Shown in pieces: positions 28,229-37,162 of a stretch of DNA of 64,000 bases. Each line of letters starts with the position of its first letter. The stretch's first letter is position 1. This stretch comes from Streptomonospora wellingtoniae. GTDB lineage: Bacteria > Actinomycetota > Actinomycetes > Streptosporangiales > Streptosporangiaceae. The stretch spans positions 1 through 64,000 of the forward strand of contig NZ_JAVREK010000022.1 of NCBI RefSeq assembly GCF_031845375.1. The letters run 5' to 3'. The notes below the pieces were generated by a model. That model did no database searches. It saw only the letters and a program-made list of their open reading frames with translations, and was not told the origin of the DNA. Position numbers and translations under genes: made by a program.

Positions 28229-28437
28229 TCAGCCGCCACCTCGACCTCACCGGCCGCGGTCACGATGCCGCGCCGCACGGTCCGCACTGTGCCCGCACGG
28301 CCGCTCCGATCGCCCCGGGGACCGCGCGCCATGGGCAGAGCATAGCCCGAGTGCGCAGGTATCTGCAGAGCAACGTGACATTTCGGCCCCGCGTACCGCG
28401 TGTGCGCTGCCGGAGGAGGGCACGGGTCCGGGCCGGT

Positions 28438-29148
28438 TCAGGGCTTGGTGACGAAAATGTGGCTGGCGATCTGCCGTGACAGTTCGCTGGGCTCGCCATC
28501 CTTGCCGCTACCACCAATCACCTGTACGCCGTTCTCCGTCCCGAGAACGACGACTTCCTGCTCGGGTTGTACCCCGGCGCGCTTGAGACCGAGCATGACT
28601 TCGGGATCGCCCTGCAGCTGCTCGCTGATCCGCCGGACCTTCACGCTGGTCTCGGTGCCGTTGGCGATGTCGAGCATCGGCACGATGGACTCGCCGGAGA
28701 ACGGCTCGGGCGCGTAGCCGGCCAGCCCCAGCTCGTCCAGAGCCGGGATGGGGTTGCCGTGCGGACACACCGACGGCGCGTTCAGCAGCTGGACCAGGCG
28801 CTCTTCGACCGCCTCGGAGATGACGTGCTCCCAGCGGCAGGCCTCGACGTGGACGTCCTCCCAGGGCAGGCCGATGACATCGACGAGCAGGCGCTCGGCC
28901 AGGCGGTGCTTGCGCATGACCAGGGTGGCCAACCGGCAGCCCTCGTCCGTCATGACCAGGTGCCGGTCGTTCTCGACGCGCAGCAGGCCGTCGCGCTCCA
29001 TGCGGGCGACGGTCTGGCTGACCGTGGGACCGCTCTGCTGGAGGCGCTCGGCGATGCGTGCCCGCAGGGGCACGATCCCCTCCTCCTCCAGCTCGAATAT
29101 CGTCCGGAGGTACATCTCGGTTGTGTCGATTAGCCCGTGTGCGGTCAA
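28438..29148 (-). CDS. ideR: iron-dependent DtxR/IdeR-family repressor
   Basis: A 236-residue Fe(II)-sensing repressor. HTH domain (1-70) starts GLIDTTEMYLRTIFELEEEG. Metal ligands match DtxR with an offset of two: Met12, His81, Glu85, His100, Cys104, Glu107 and His108, all present. A C-terminal SH3-like domain follows. I choose TTG 29148 because family proteins begin just before GLIDTTEMY and a GGAGGGGGAG precedes it; ATG 29166 is the alternative. It should repress iron uptake genes and activate storage; none are adjacent. Confidence 0.92.
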   Translation of the reverse strand: MTAHGLIDTTEMYLRTIFELEEEGIVPLRARIAERLQQSGPTVSQTVARMERDGLLRVENDRHLVMTDEGCRLATLVMRKHRLAERLLVDVIGLPWEDVHVEACRWEHVISEAVEERLVQLLNAPSVCPHGNPIPALDELGLAGYAPEPFSGESIVPMLDIANGTETSVKVRRISEQLQGDPEVMLGLKRAGVQPEQEVVVLGTENGVQVIGGSGKDGEPSELSRQIASHIFVTKP

Positions 29149-29463
29149 GGCTCCCCCTCCCCTCATGGGCCGTCGAGAGTCGACGACGGCAGACTCTCAA
29201 CACAGACCGGCCGCACGGGATTCCGGTTGCCCGCCGACCTCGTGCCCGGAGGGGAACCGACCGCTGCGCCCTGGCCGCGGGAGCGGCCACCGATTCCGTT
29301 CATCATACCCCGGCGAGGGACAAGCCACTGCGCCGCGATGTGTCCCGTTCCACAGGAGCGCGGCGGACCGAAATCCCGTGCGGGCGGGGATCCGCGGGTC
29401 GGAGGCGCTCCCGCCCGCGCTCGCGGGCAGCGTCGGCGCACGCCCTGCGCAGGTCACGGGCTG
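29149..29463. other. 315-bp intergenic region upstream of ideR
   Basis: No convincing gene. CGTCGA-GAG-TCGACG, a perfect inverted repeat at 29171-29185, lies 23-37 bp before the ideR start and could be an operator. I do not see a consensus IdeR box. The far end borders the pdxH stop. Confidence 0.35.
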
Positions 29464-30129
29464 CTAGGGCGCCAGCCGGTCCAGCTCCCAGACGCCGTCC
29501 TCGGGGCCTCCGGTGGCCAGGGTGTAGCTGAAGCGGTCGTGCATCCGGTCGGCGCGCCCCTGCCAGAACTCGACCTCGTCGACCAGGACGCGGTAGCCGC
29601 CCCAGTACGCGGGCCGCGGGATCTCCTCGCCGCCGCTCCACACCGCGTCGAACTCGGCGTAGAGCGCGTCCAGCTCGCCGCGGTCGGCGACGCGGTCGGA
29701 CTGGCGCTCGCTGGCCCATGCGCCGATCTGCGAGCCCCGTGGACGGGTGTGGAAGTACGCGTCGTTCTCGGCGTCGGTGAGGCGTTCGCCGCGCCCCCGC
29801 AGGAGCACCTGGCGCCGGACCGCGTGCCAGGGGAAGACCGCGGCCAGGCGCGGCTCGTCGGCCAGCGCCCGCCCTTTCCGGGAGCCGTAATTGGTGAAGA
29901 ACCGCAGGCCGGAACGGTCGTACCCTTTGAGTAGCACGGTACGCGCACGGGGTGCGCCGTCGGGCTCCACCGTGGCGACGACCATGGCGTTCGGCTCGGC
30001 CAGCCCCGCCGTGTGCGCCTGTGTGAACCACGTGTGAAACTGCTCCATGGGGTGTGCCGCCATGTCGGCCCTCCGCAGCGGCGCACCCTCGTAGGGCTGC
30101 CGCAGCTCCGCCGGCTCGCTGTGGTTCAC
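29464..30129 (-). CDS. pdxH: pyridoxamine 5'-phosphate oxidase
   Basis: A 221-residue FMN enzyme that oxidises PNP/PMP to PLP. Visible elements are RTVLLKGYDRSGLRFFTNYGSRKG (FMN and substrate), the SQIGAWAS loop, WGGYRV near the C-terminus and a terminal WELDRLAP typical of PdxH. The GTG start follows AGGATG. It is divergent from citrate synthase 2. Confidence 0.93.
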   Translation of the reverse strand: MNHSEPAELRQPYEGAPLRRADMAAHPMEQFHTWFTQAHTAGLAEPNAMVVATVEPDGAPRARTVLLKGYDRSGLRFFTNYGSRKGRALADEPRLAAVFPWHAVRRQVLLRGRGERLTDAENDAYFHTRPRGSQIGAWASERQSDRVADRGELDALYAEFDAVWSGGEEIPRPAYWGGYRVLVDEVEFWQGRADRMHDRFSYTLATGGPEDGVWELDRLAP

Positions 30130-30275
30130 AGTGGAGCATCCTCACACGATTTGTGGGGTAGGCGCCACAGAATGAGCCGCCCGACCAGGGACACCGCGTG
30201 CCGCCGAAACCTGACCGAACGGCCCGCCGGGCGTATCCGGATCCGCCGGACCGCGACACTACGGAGGAAACCGGT

Positions 30276-31382
30276 ATGTCGGAATTCAAGCCCGGGCTCG
30301 AAGGAGTCGTAGCGTTCGAGACGCAGATCGCCGAACCGGACAAGGAGGGCGGCGCCCTCCGCTACCGGGGCGTCGACATCGAGAACCTCGTCGGCAAAGC
30401 GGCGTTCGGTCGGGTTTGGGGGCTACTGGTCGACGACGGCTTCTACCCCGGCCTCCCCTTCGCCGAACCGGTCGCCCAGTCTGTGCGAAGCGGCGACATC
30501 CGCGTCGACGTGCAGAGCACGCTGGCCGCCCTGGCTCCCCTGTGGGGCTTCCGGCCGCTGCTGGACATCGACGACGACGAGGCCCGCGACAACGTCGCCC
30601 GCGCGGCGTCGGCGGCGCTCTCGGTCACCGCCCAGGCCGCCCGCGGCGACCTGCCGGAGGTGCCGCGCGCCCGCATCGAGGAGGGCGCCTCGGTGGTCGA
30701 GCGGTTCATGATCCAGCTCCGCGGCGAGCCCGACCCGCGCCACGTGAAGGCGGTCGACGCCTACTGGACCTCGGCCGCCGAGCACGGCATGAACGCCTCG
30801 ACGTTCACTGCGCGGGTCATCGCCTCCACCGGCGCCGACGTCGCCGCCGCGCTGTCGGGCGCAGTGGGCGCCATGTCCGGACCGCTGCACGGCGGGGCGC
30901 CGGCGCGCGTGCTGCACATGCTCGACGAGACCGAGCGCATCGGCGACGCCCGCACCTTCGTCACCCGCGCCATGGACCGGGGCGAGCGGCTGATGGGCTT
31001 CGGCCACCGCGTGTACCGCGCCGAGGATCCGCGCGCCCGCGTGCTGCGCCGCACCGCCAAGGAACTCGACGCGCCGCGCTTCGAGGTCGCCGAGGCCCTG
31101 GAGAACGCCGCCCTCGAGGAGCTGCACGCCCGCAAGCCCGACCGGGTACTGGCCACCAACGTCGAGTACTGGGCCGCGGTCGTGCTGGACTTCGCGGAGA
31201 TCCCGACGGACATGTTCACGTCCATGTTCACCTGCGCCCGCACCGCGGGGTGGTCGGCCCACATCCTGGAGCAGAAGCGGACCGGGCGGCTCGTCCGGCC
31301 CAGTGCCGACTACACCGGCCCCGCCGCCCGCGGCATCGACGACGTCCCGGGGGCTCAGGAGGCTCTCGCCCGGGGAGTCTGA
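30276..31382 (+). CDS. citA: citrate synthase 2 (CitA type)
   Basis: A 368-residue citrate synthase homologue of the actinobacterial 'citrate synthase 2' type, which condenses acetyl-CoA (or another acyl-CoA) with oxaloacetate. Catalytic His residues are at 205 (SGPLHGGA) and 244 (GFGHRVYRAEDPR), and His170 lies in AEHGMNAST. The usual NVDF Asp is Glu297 (NVEYWA), which I believe is usual for this subgroup. GGAGGAAA is at a good distance before the ATG. It may be the secondary citrate or a methylcitrate synthase. Confidence 0.9.
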   Translation: MSEFKPGLEGVVAFETQIAEPDKEGGALRYRGVDIENLVGKAAFGRVWGLLVDDGFYPGLPFAEPVAQSVRSGDIRVDVQSTLAALAPLWGFRPLLDIDDDEARDNVARAASAALSVTAQAARGDLPEVPRARIEEGASVVERFMIQLRGEPDPRHVKAVDAYWTSAAEHGMNASTFTARVIASTGADVAAALSGAVGAMSGPLHGGAPARVLHMLDETERIGDARTFVTRAMDRGERLMGFGHRVYRAEDPRARVLRRTAKELDAPRFEVAEALENAALEELHARKPDRVLATNVEYWAAVVLDFAEIPTDMFTSMFTCARTAGWSAHILEQKRTGRLVRPSADYTGPAARGIDDVPGAQEALARGV

Positions 31383-31521
31383 GACGCGGCGGCGCCGCAC
31401 GGGCGCCGGCACCGCCGCGTCCGGCGCCGAGGCGGCGGCGGGCTCCTCCCCGACCGCCGCTCTCGCTGGGCAAACGTCGCTAACCCGCCCCCCTTGCCTG
31501 CGCCGCGGCGACGCCAGCCAC

Positions 31522-31527
31522 TACCCT
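31522..31527 (+). promoter_or_regulatory. -10 element for leaderless serC
   Basis: TACCCT, 7 nt before the serC GTG with no ribosome binding site between. Confidence 0.4.
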
Positions 31528-31534
31528 TGCCCGG

Positions 31535-32656
31535 GTGACCGACATTCAGATTCCCGCGAACCTGCTGCCCAGCGACGGCCGCTTCGGCTGCGGTCCGTCG
31601 AAGGTCCGACCCGAGCAACTCTCCGCCCTCGCGTCGTCCGGCTCCGGCTACATGGGGACCTCCCACCGGCAGAAGCCGGTCAAGTCCTTGGTGGGGCGGG
31701 TGCGAACCGGTCTGTCGCAGCTCTTCGACCTGCCCGAGGGCTATGAGGTCGTGCTCGGCAACGGCGGCACCACCGCTTTCTGGGACACGGCCGCCCACGG
31801 CCTGGTGCGCCGGAAGTCCCAGCACCTGTCCTTCGGCGAGTTCTCCTCGAAGTTCGTCAAGGTCACCAAGGGCGCGCCGTGGCTCGACGAGCCGAGCGTC
31901 GTCAGCACCGACCCGGGCACGCACGGCGAGCCCGCGGCCGAGGACGGCGTGGACGCCTACGCGCTGACCCACAACGAGACCTCCACCGGTGTGGCCATGC
32001 CCATCCGGCGGGTGCCCGGCGCCGCGGACGACGCGCTGGTGATGGTCGACGCCACCAGCGGCGCCGGCGGCCTCCCGGTCGACATCTCCGAGACCGACGT
32101 CTACTACTTCGCCCCGCAGAAGTGCTTCGCCGCCGACGGCGGTCTATGGGTGGCGATCATGTCGCCCAAGGCGCTGGCGCGGGTCGACGAGATCGCCGGC
32201 GGCGGCCGCTACATCCCCGAGTTCTTCTCGCTGACGACCGCGGTCGACAACTCCCGCAAGGACCAGACCTACAACACGCCCGCCGTGGCAACGCTGATGC
32301 TCCTCGCCGACCAGGTCGAGTGGATGAACGAGCAGGGCGGTCTGGACTGGGCTGTGCGCCGCACTGCGGAGTCCTCCTCGGTGCTGTACTCGTGGGCGGA
32401 GAAGGTCGACTACGCCGGCCCGTTCGTGGCCGAGCCCGCCCAGCGGTCCCAGGTCGTGGGCACGATCGACTTCGCCGACAGCGTCGACGCGGCGGCGGTG
32501 GCCGCCACCCTGCGCGCCAACGGGATCGTCGACACCGAGCCCTACCGCAAGCTGGGCCGCAACCAGCTGCGCATCGGCATGTTCCCGGCGATCGAGCCGG
32601 ACGACGTGCGCGCGCTCACCGGGTGCATCGAGCACGTGGTGGGCAAGCAGGGCTGA
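31535..32656 (+). CDS. serC: phosphoserine aminotransferase
   Basis: A 373-residue PLP enzyme converting 3-phosphohydroxypyruvate and glutamate to phosphoserine (serine pathway, also PLP synthesis). It starts LLPSDGRFGCGPSKVR as in actinobacterial SerC. The Schiff-base Lys196 lies in YFAPQKCFAADGG, with Asp172 in VDATSGAGG contacting the ring. GTG start with nearby -10. A strong terminator hairpin follows the stop. Confidence 0.94.
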   Translation: MTDIQIPANLLPSDGRFGCGPSKVRPEQLSALASSGSGYMGTSHRQKPVKSLVGRVRTGLSQLFDLPEGYEVVLGNGGTTAFWDTAAHGLVRRKSQHLSFGEFSSKFVKVTKGAPWLDEPSVVSTDPGTHGEPAAEDGVDAYALTHNETSTGVAMPIRRVPGAADDALVMVDATSGAGGLPVDISETDVYYFAPQKCFAADGGLWVAIMSPKALARVDEIAGGGRYIPEFFSLTTAVDNSRKDQTYNTPAVATLMLLADQVEWMNEQGGLDWAVRRTAESSSVLYSWAEKVDYAGPFVAEPAQRSQVVGTIDFADSVDAAAVAATLRANGIVDTEPYRKLGRNQLRIGMFPAIEPDDVRALTGCIEHVVGKQG

Positions 32657-32734
32657 GGCGGCCCCGGCCCGCCGCCGCACGCCCGCAGCCGGCGCGGGGC
32701 CGGTTCGCGCGACAGGGCGCGACACGATACACCT

Positions 32735-32771
32735 GATGGCCTGCCCGGACGCGGAGTCCGGGCAGGCCATC
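32735..32771 (+). terminator. strong intrinsic-type terminator after serC
   Basis: A perfect 16-bp stem (GATGGCCTGCCCGGAC and its complement) with a 5-nt GCGGA loop, about 80 bp after the serC stop. The flanking T-run is weak (ACTTG), common in high-GC actinobacteria. Confidence 0.8.
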
Positions 32772-32822
32772 ACTTGCGAGCGGGTGTCCGCGCAGCGCGG
32801 GCGTCCGAGGACGGATGCGGCT

Positions 32823-33818
32823 GTGCGCAGAAACAAGCAGGAGCCCGAGCTCAAGATCATCTCGCACCGGGGCGCCTCCGGGCACCGCCCGGAGCACACG
32901 CTGGGCTCCTACGAGCTCGGTGCGCGGGTCGGCGGCGACTTCATGGAGATCGACCTGGTCGCCACGGCCGACGGTGTCCTGGTGGCCCGGCACGAGCCCG
33001 AGATCGGGGGCACGACCGACGTCGCCGACCACCCCGAGTTCGCCGACCGCCGCACCACCCGGACCGTCGACGGGCGCGACCACACCGGCTGGTTCGCGCA
33101 CGACTTCACCCTGGACGAGCTGAAGACGCTGCGCGCCACCGAGCGGATCCCCGAGGTCCGCCCCGGCAACGCCGCCCACGACGGCGTCTACGAGATCCCC
33201 ACCCTCCAGGAGATCGTCGACCTTGCCCGACGGATGAGCGAGCAGCTGGGCCGGCGCATCGGGATCTACCCCGAGACCAAGCATCCGGATTACCACTCGG
33301 GGCTGGGTCTGGATCTGGAGCCGCCGCTGCTGGCCGCGCTGCTGGACAACGGGCTGGCCGGGCCCGAGCCGGAGCTTCCGGTCTTCCTCCAGTCCTTCGA
33401 GAGCCAGAGCCTGCGCAAGCTCGCCGACGTCCAGCTGCCCCGCGTCCTGCTGATGGGCACCGAGGAGCACTGGCGGCCGTTGCTCACCCCCGAAGGGCTG
33501 TCCGGGGTCGCGGAGTATGCCGAGGCGATCGGTCCGCACAAGGACCTGGTGATCCCGCGCGGCGGCGACGGCGAGCTGGGCGAGGCGACGCCCCTCGTCG
33601 CCGACGCCCACGAGGCGGGCCTGCTCGTGCACCCCTGGACGTTCCGCAGCGAGAACCGCTTTCTGCCCGCGGACCTGCGCAGCGGCGGAGACGCCGGGGA
33701 CTTCGGCGGGTTCGCCGCCGAGTACGGCGCGTTCTTCGAGGCCGGAGTCGACGGCGTGTTCACCGACCATTCGCGGCACGCGCTCCTGGCGCGGGAGATC
33801 TACCTGGAGAGCGAATGA
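32823..33818 (+). CDS. glycerophosphodiester phosphodiesterase
   Basis: A 331-residue TIM-barrel GDPD that hydrolyses glycerophosphodiesters to glycerol-3-phosphate and an alcohol. Active-site residues are His15-Arg16 (ISHRGASGHRPEHT), Glu42 and Asp44 (MEIDL) and His57. No signal peptide is seen from the chosen GTG, so it is likely cytoplasmic; starts farther upstream fall inside the serC terminator hairpin and are rejected. It overlaps the next gene by 4 nt (ATGA). Confidence 0.88.
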   Translation: MRRNKQEPELKIISHRGASGHRPEHTLGSYELGARVGGDFMEIDLVATADGVLVARHEPEIGGTTDVADHPEFADRRTTRTVDGRDHTGWFAHDFTLDELKTLRATERIPEVRPGNAAHDGVYEIPTLQEIVDLARRMSEQLGRRIGIYPETKHPDYHSGLGLDLEPPLLAALLDNGLAGPEPELPVFLQSFESQSLRKLADVQLPRVLLMGTEEHWRPLLTPEGLSGVAEYAEAIGPHKDLVIPRGGDGELGEATPLVADAHEAGLLVHPWTFRSENRFLPADLRSGGDAGDFGGFAAEYGAFFEAGVDGVFTDHSRHALLAREIYLESE

Positions 33819-34768
33819 AGCCGTTGCGGCGGGCCGGCGGCACCTTTCCCGATCCGCTGCCCGAGAACGTGGTGCGCACCGTCGGGGCCCTCGACGGCGG
33901 ACCCGCGTGGCTGGAGTCGCTGCCGGAGACGCTGGCCGGCGCACAGGACGCCTGGAAGCTGGTGCTGGACGCCCCGTTCGAAGGCGGCAGCTGCTCCTGG
34001 GCGGGTCCGGCGCGCACCGACTCCGCCGAGCACGCCGTGCTCAAGGTCTCCTTTCCGCACCGCGAGGCCCGCGGCGAGGCGGAGGCGCTGCGCTTCTGGG
34101 ACGGCGCCGGAGCCGTCCGGCTGCTGCGCGCCAGCGAGGACGGCTTCGCGCTGCTGCTGGAGGAGTGCCGCCCCGGCGGCACGCTGCGCGACTCCCCGGG
34201 CGAACCCGACGAACTGCTTGCGGCCGGCCTGCACGTGCTCGCATGGCTGTGGCGCCGGCCGCCGGAGCCGGGACTGGACCTGGAGAGCCTGGAGGCGGTC
34301 ACGGCGGACTGGGCCGGGCTGGTCGAGAAGCGCCACCCCCGGCTGCGCCCCGGCGCCGACCCCTACCTGGTGCGCACCGCGGTCGGCCTGCTGCGCTCGC
34401 TGCCGCGGACGGCCGAGCGGTCGGTGGTGCTGCACGGAGACATCAACCCGGGCAACATCCTGGCCGCCGAGCGTGCACCGTGGCTGGCCATCGACCCCAA
34501 GCCGATGGTGGGCGACCCGGGCTACGACGTGTGGCCGCTGATCATGCAGATCGACTCCCCGATGCGGCTGGTCGACCCGCGCCCGGCGCTGCGAAGCCGC
34601 TTCGCCGCAGCCGCCGAGATCCTCGGCGAGCCCGCCGACCGGCTGGCGGCCTGGTCGGCGGCGCGGGCGGTGGAGTCGGCATTCGACCGGTACAACATCG
34701 GCTCTTATCCGGCGGGCGACGCCGAGCTGGCACAGGCGCAGCTGCTGGCGGACGTGGCGGGCCTGTAG
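33815..34768 (+). CDS. aminoglycoside/hydroxyurea phosphotransferase family kinase
   Basis: A 317-residue kinase-fold protein of the APH(6)/hydroxyurea phosphotransferase family. The catalytic loop is HGDINPGNIL and the metal site IDPKPMVGDPGYDVWPL. It begins by ATGA overlap with the GDPD gene, so translation is coupled. Family members phosphorylate streptomycin or other small alcohols; in this setting a GDPD product or a household small molecule is as likely as an antibiotic. Resistance should not be assumed. Confidence 0.85.
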   Translation: MKPLRRAGGTFPDPLPENVVRTVGALDGGPAWLESLPETLAGAQDAWKLVLDAPFEGGSCSWAGPARTDSAEHAVLKVSFPHREARGEAEALRFWDGAGAVRLLRASEDGFALLLEECRPGGTLRDSPGEPDELLAAGLHVLAWLWRRPPEPGLDLESLEAVTADWAGLVEKRHPRLRPGADPYLVRTAVGLLRSLPRTAERSVVLHGDINPGNILAAERAPWLAIDPKPMVGDPGYDVWPLIMQIDSPMRLVDPRPALRSRFAAAAEILGEPADRLAAWSAARAVESAFDRYNIGSYPAGDAELAQAQLLADVAGL

Positions 34769-35002
34769 CCGGTGCTGCGCGCCCGGCCGCCCCCTTCTTC
34801 CCCCGCGCGGCCGGCGGGTCCCTGGTGTGTGCACTGGAGCGCTCGCGATAGGGCGTTCACGAGAGCTGTGGGCCGCATGCCGGATGTGTCGCCGCCGCTT
34901 GTGGGTTTCGGATCGCGAGACGCCGCCGAAAGCGGCATCCCACCCGCTTTCACACACAGCCGACATAGGCCCTAAGCTGCACAAACAATCACGTAAACCG
35001 TG

Positions 35003-35011
35003 TTATCCACA
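35003..35011 (+). promoter_or_regulatory. DnaA-box-like sequence 1 (perfect TTATCCACA)
   Basis: Exact match to the high-affinity E. coli DnaA box. Confidence 0.5.
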
Positions 35012-35026
35012 AGGCGGTCGAATGCC

Positions 35027-35035
35027 TGTGGATAT
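35027..35035 (-). promoter_or_regulatory. DnaA-box-like sequence 2
   Basis: TGTGGATAT; reads ATATCCACA on the minus strand, one mismatch to consensus, 15 bp after box 1 and inverted. Confidence 0.4.
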
Positions 35036-35047
35036 CAGCCGCACCCC

Positions 35048-35056
35048 TGTGGAAAA
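35048..35056 (-). promoter_or_regulatory. DnaA-box-like sequence 3
   Basis: TGTGGAAAA; reads TTTTCCACA on the minus strand, one mismatch to consensus, same orientation as box 2. Confidence 0.4.
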
Positions 35057-35164
35057 CCGGTTGTCGCTGGCCCCGTTCGGTACCCCGGTCCACAGCGGCC
35101 GGCGCGAGGCCCGCCGAGCGGCCGGCGGAACCCGGCCCGACGGCGGGTGCCGCGCCGCTCCGGG

Positions 35165-36214
35165 TCAGCTGCGGCGGGCGAGGAGGGCGATTCCGGCGAT
35201 CACGACGGCGGCCGCCCCGACCCCGGTCCAGATCAGGACGGCGGCACCGGTGCCGTCGCCGCTGCCGTCGGCTCCCGACGCCGCGGCGCCGCCTTCACCG
35301 GCCGGTCCCGGGCCGTCGGAGGCGCCGCCTTCACCGGACTCGCCTCCGGGGATCTCCACCGGGATGCTCCACACGGGGCTGTCCGCGCCCTCCGTGCCCG
35401 CCAGCAGGGAGCGCCCGTCGTGGGAGAACGCCAGGGACTCGCCTTGGTCGGACTCCGGCAGCGGCACACGGTCGACGACGCGGCCGCCGCCCACACCGTC
35501 GGCGGCGTCGTAGACGGTGGCCGACCAGTAGGTGCGCACCGCGTAGTAGGCGCCGTCCGGGGAGAAGGAGGCGCCCGTCGCGTACAGCGGCGCCGAGTCC
35601 ACCCGGGTGAGCGTGTTGGTGCCATCGGGATCGAGCTCCTCCGGCGCCGCGTAGACGCCGCCGGCGACCTCCTTGCTCAGGATGTGGATGCGGCCGTCGC
35701 GGGGGTCGACCATCATGGCCTCGGCGTCGCGGCCGCCGTCCTCGTAGGTGAAGCCGAACGTGGTGGCCGTGACCGCCTGGTCGGCGAGGTCGCGCGGCTC
35801 GGGCAGGCGGTAGACGCGGATGCTGGGCCAGCCGCCCTGGAAGTTGTCGCCGATGTCGCCGACGTAGACCGCGGGCTCCCCGCCCTCGCCGGGACCCACC
35901 GCGATCGCCTCCCAGTCGCGCGCCTCGACCCCCGCCCCGACGACGTCCACGGTCGCCACCGTGCGCCCCTGCTCGTCGACGGCGTAGATCTGCGGCCCGT
36001 AGTCTCCGCTGTCGTTGTGCGTCCAGTAGACGCCGTCGTGCCGGCTGGAGGCGGCCATGCCGCTCGACTCCTGGATGCGCTCGTCGGCGATCCGGAACAG
36101 GGGCTTGGCGGCCGGGCCGCCGTCTCCGGGGGACGGCGTGGCGGCCGCGCCGGCCGGCGCCGCCTGCAGTGCCGCGAGCGCGACCGCGGCCGCGGCCGCG
36201 GCGCTTCTCCTCAT
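35165..36214 (-). CDS. secreted beta-propeller-like protein with C-terminal membrane anchor
   Basis: A 349-residue exported protein: signal peptide (about 1-24, ending AGAAAT), a repetitive beta domain with YVGDIGDN, ESLAFSHDGRSLLAGTEG and GASFSPDGAYYAVRTY strands typical of TolB/WD-like propellers (about 35-285), a Gly/Ala-rich linker and a TM helix (about 322-345) with a short basic tail. It is probably displayed outside the membrane. No catalytic motif is evident. Confidence 0.78.
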   Translation of the reverse strand: MRRSAAAAAAVALAALQAAPAGAAATPSPGDGGPAAKPLFRIADERIQESSGMAASSRHDGVYWTHNDSGDYGPQIYAVDEQGRTVATVDVVGAGVEARDWEAIAVGPGEGGEPAVYVGDIGDNFQGGWPSIRVYRLPEPRDLADQAVTATTFGFTYEDGGRDAEAMMVDPRDGRIHILSKEVAGGVYAAPEELDPDGTNTLTRVDSAPLYATGASFSPDGAYYAVRTYWSATVYDAADGVGGGRVVDRVPLPESDQGESLAFSHDGRSLLAGTEGADSPVWSIPVEIPGGESGEGGASDGPGPAGEGGAAASGADGSGDGTGAAVLIWTGVGAAAVVIAGIALLARRS

Positions 36215-36314
36215 GGGCGCAATCCTGCCATTCTCGGCGCGGCGGCATGGCTTGCGACCCTCGCCTTGTGGGCATGCTCCGCATAGACACGCGCATGAGC
36301 GGAAGGATGACCGG

Positions 36315-37040
36315 ATGCGGATCGTCGCCTGCCTCAACGGGGACCGCCGCCCCGGGGCCCATCCCGCGCTGCCCGTCTCACCGGAGCGGATCGTCGCCGA
36401 CGCGCGCGCGGCGGTGGCCGCCGGAGCCGACGAGGTGCACGTCCACCCGCGCGACGGCGGCGGCGCGGAGTCCCTGGAACCGCAGGTTGTCACGCCGCTG
36501 CTGCGGCTGCTGCGCGCCGAGCTGCCCGACGTGCCCGTCAGCTTCACCACGGCGCTCTCGGCCGAGCCCGACCCGGTACGCCGCTACGACCTGGTCCAGC
36601 GCTGGAGCGCGCTGCCCTTCTCCGCGACGGTGAACCTGCACGAACCGGGGTCGGTCGAGGTCGCCCGGCTGCTGATCGACCGCCGCGTCGCGGTCGAGGC
36701 CGGCGTGTGGACCCCCGACGCCGCGCGCATCCTGGTGGCCTCGGGCCTGGCCGGCGACTTCTCCCGCGTGCTGGTGGAGCCGACGCAGGCGACGACCGAG
36801 GACGCGCTGCACAACGCTTCGGCGATCGACGCCGTGCTGGACCGGGCCGAATTGGAGCTTCCGCGGCTGCTGCACGGCCGCGACGCCACCGCCTGGCCGG
36901 TCCTCGACACGGCCCTCGCCGCAGGCCGCGACGTGCGCATCGGCCTGGAGGACACCCTGCGCGACTCGGAGAACAACGAGGTCGACGGCAACGCCGCCCT
37001 GGTGGCGCTGGCGACCGCGCGCATGTCCGCGGCGGCGTAG
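36315..37040 (+). CDS. BKACE-family (DUF849) beta-keto acid cleavage enzyme
   Basis: A 241-residue TIM-barrel protein with HVHPRDG near residue 42 (zinc-binding His pair), SFTTAL, and the C-terminal IGLEDTLRDSENNEVDGNAALV, all BKACE marks. Family members cleave beta-keto acids with acetyl-CoA; the founder Kce acts on 3-keto-5-aminohexanoate in lysine fermentation. It is shorter than Kce (about 270-310). GGAAGGA precedes the ATG. Specific substrate unknown. Confidence 0.82.
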   Translation: MRIVACLNGDRRPGAHPALPVSPERIVADARAAVAAGADEVHVHPRDGGGAESLEPQVVTPLLRLLRAELPDVPVSFTTALSAEPDPVRRYDLVQRWSALPFSATVNLHEPGSVEVARLLIDRRVAVEAGVWTPDAARILVASGLAGDFSRVLVEPTQATTEDALHNASAIDAVLDRAELELPRLLHGRDATAWPVLDTALAAGRDVRIGLEDTLRDSENNEVDGNAALVALATARMSAAA

Positions 37041-37089
37041 GGGGCCGGGGCGCGCAGCCCGATCCCAGCGACCGCTCCCCGACCGCACC

Positions 37090-37154
37090 CCGTTGATCTT
37101 GTAGCCATCGTAAAGGAAAGCGATTTCCATTTGCGATGGCTACAAGATCGACGG
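37090..37154. repeat. 65-nt dispersed hairpin, full copy 3 (compensated stem)
   Basis: Left arm has C and right arm has G where other copies pair T with A (GTAGCC / GGCTAC), a compensatory double change. The inner part is also re-paired (AAAGGAAA against TTTCC-A-TTT with a GCGA loop). It lies between the BKACE stop and a convergent small gene. Confidence 0.85.
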
Positions 37155-37162
37155 TGATCAGC

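Larger units (their letters stand above)
34769..35164. other. 396-bp convergent intergenic region with DnaA-box cluster
   Basis: Convergent gene ends are usually close together here, so 396 bp without a gene is unusual. No coding frame convinces. The AT-richer centre (about 34930-35060) contains three DnaA-box-like 9-mers listed separately. Confidence 0.5.

Noticed and set aside
32736..32822. Upstream start for the GDPD gene (frame opening MACPDAESG)
   Set aside because: That start lies inside the strong hairpin after serC; GTG 32823 leads directly into the barrel.
33815..34768. Antibiotic-resistance call for the phosphotransferase
   Set aside because: The fold is shared with many household kinases and its partner is a GDPD, so resistance is not supported.
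34981..35056. A chromosomal oriC
   Set aside because: Three boxes only, no dnaA/dnaN and no extended AT-rich unwinding region; reported instead as a DnaA-box cluster.
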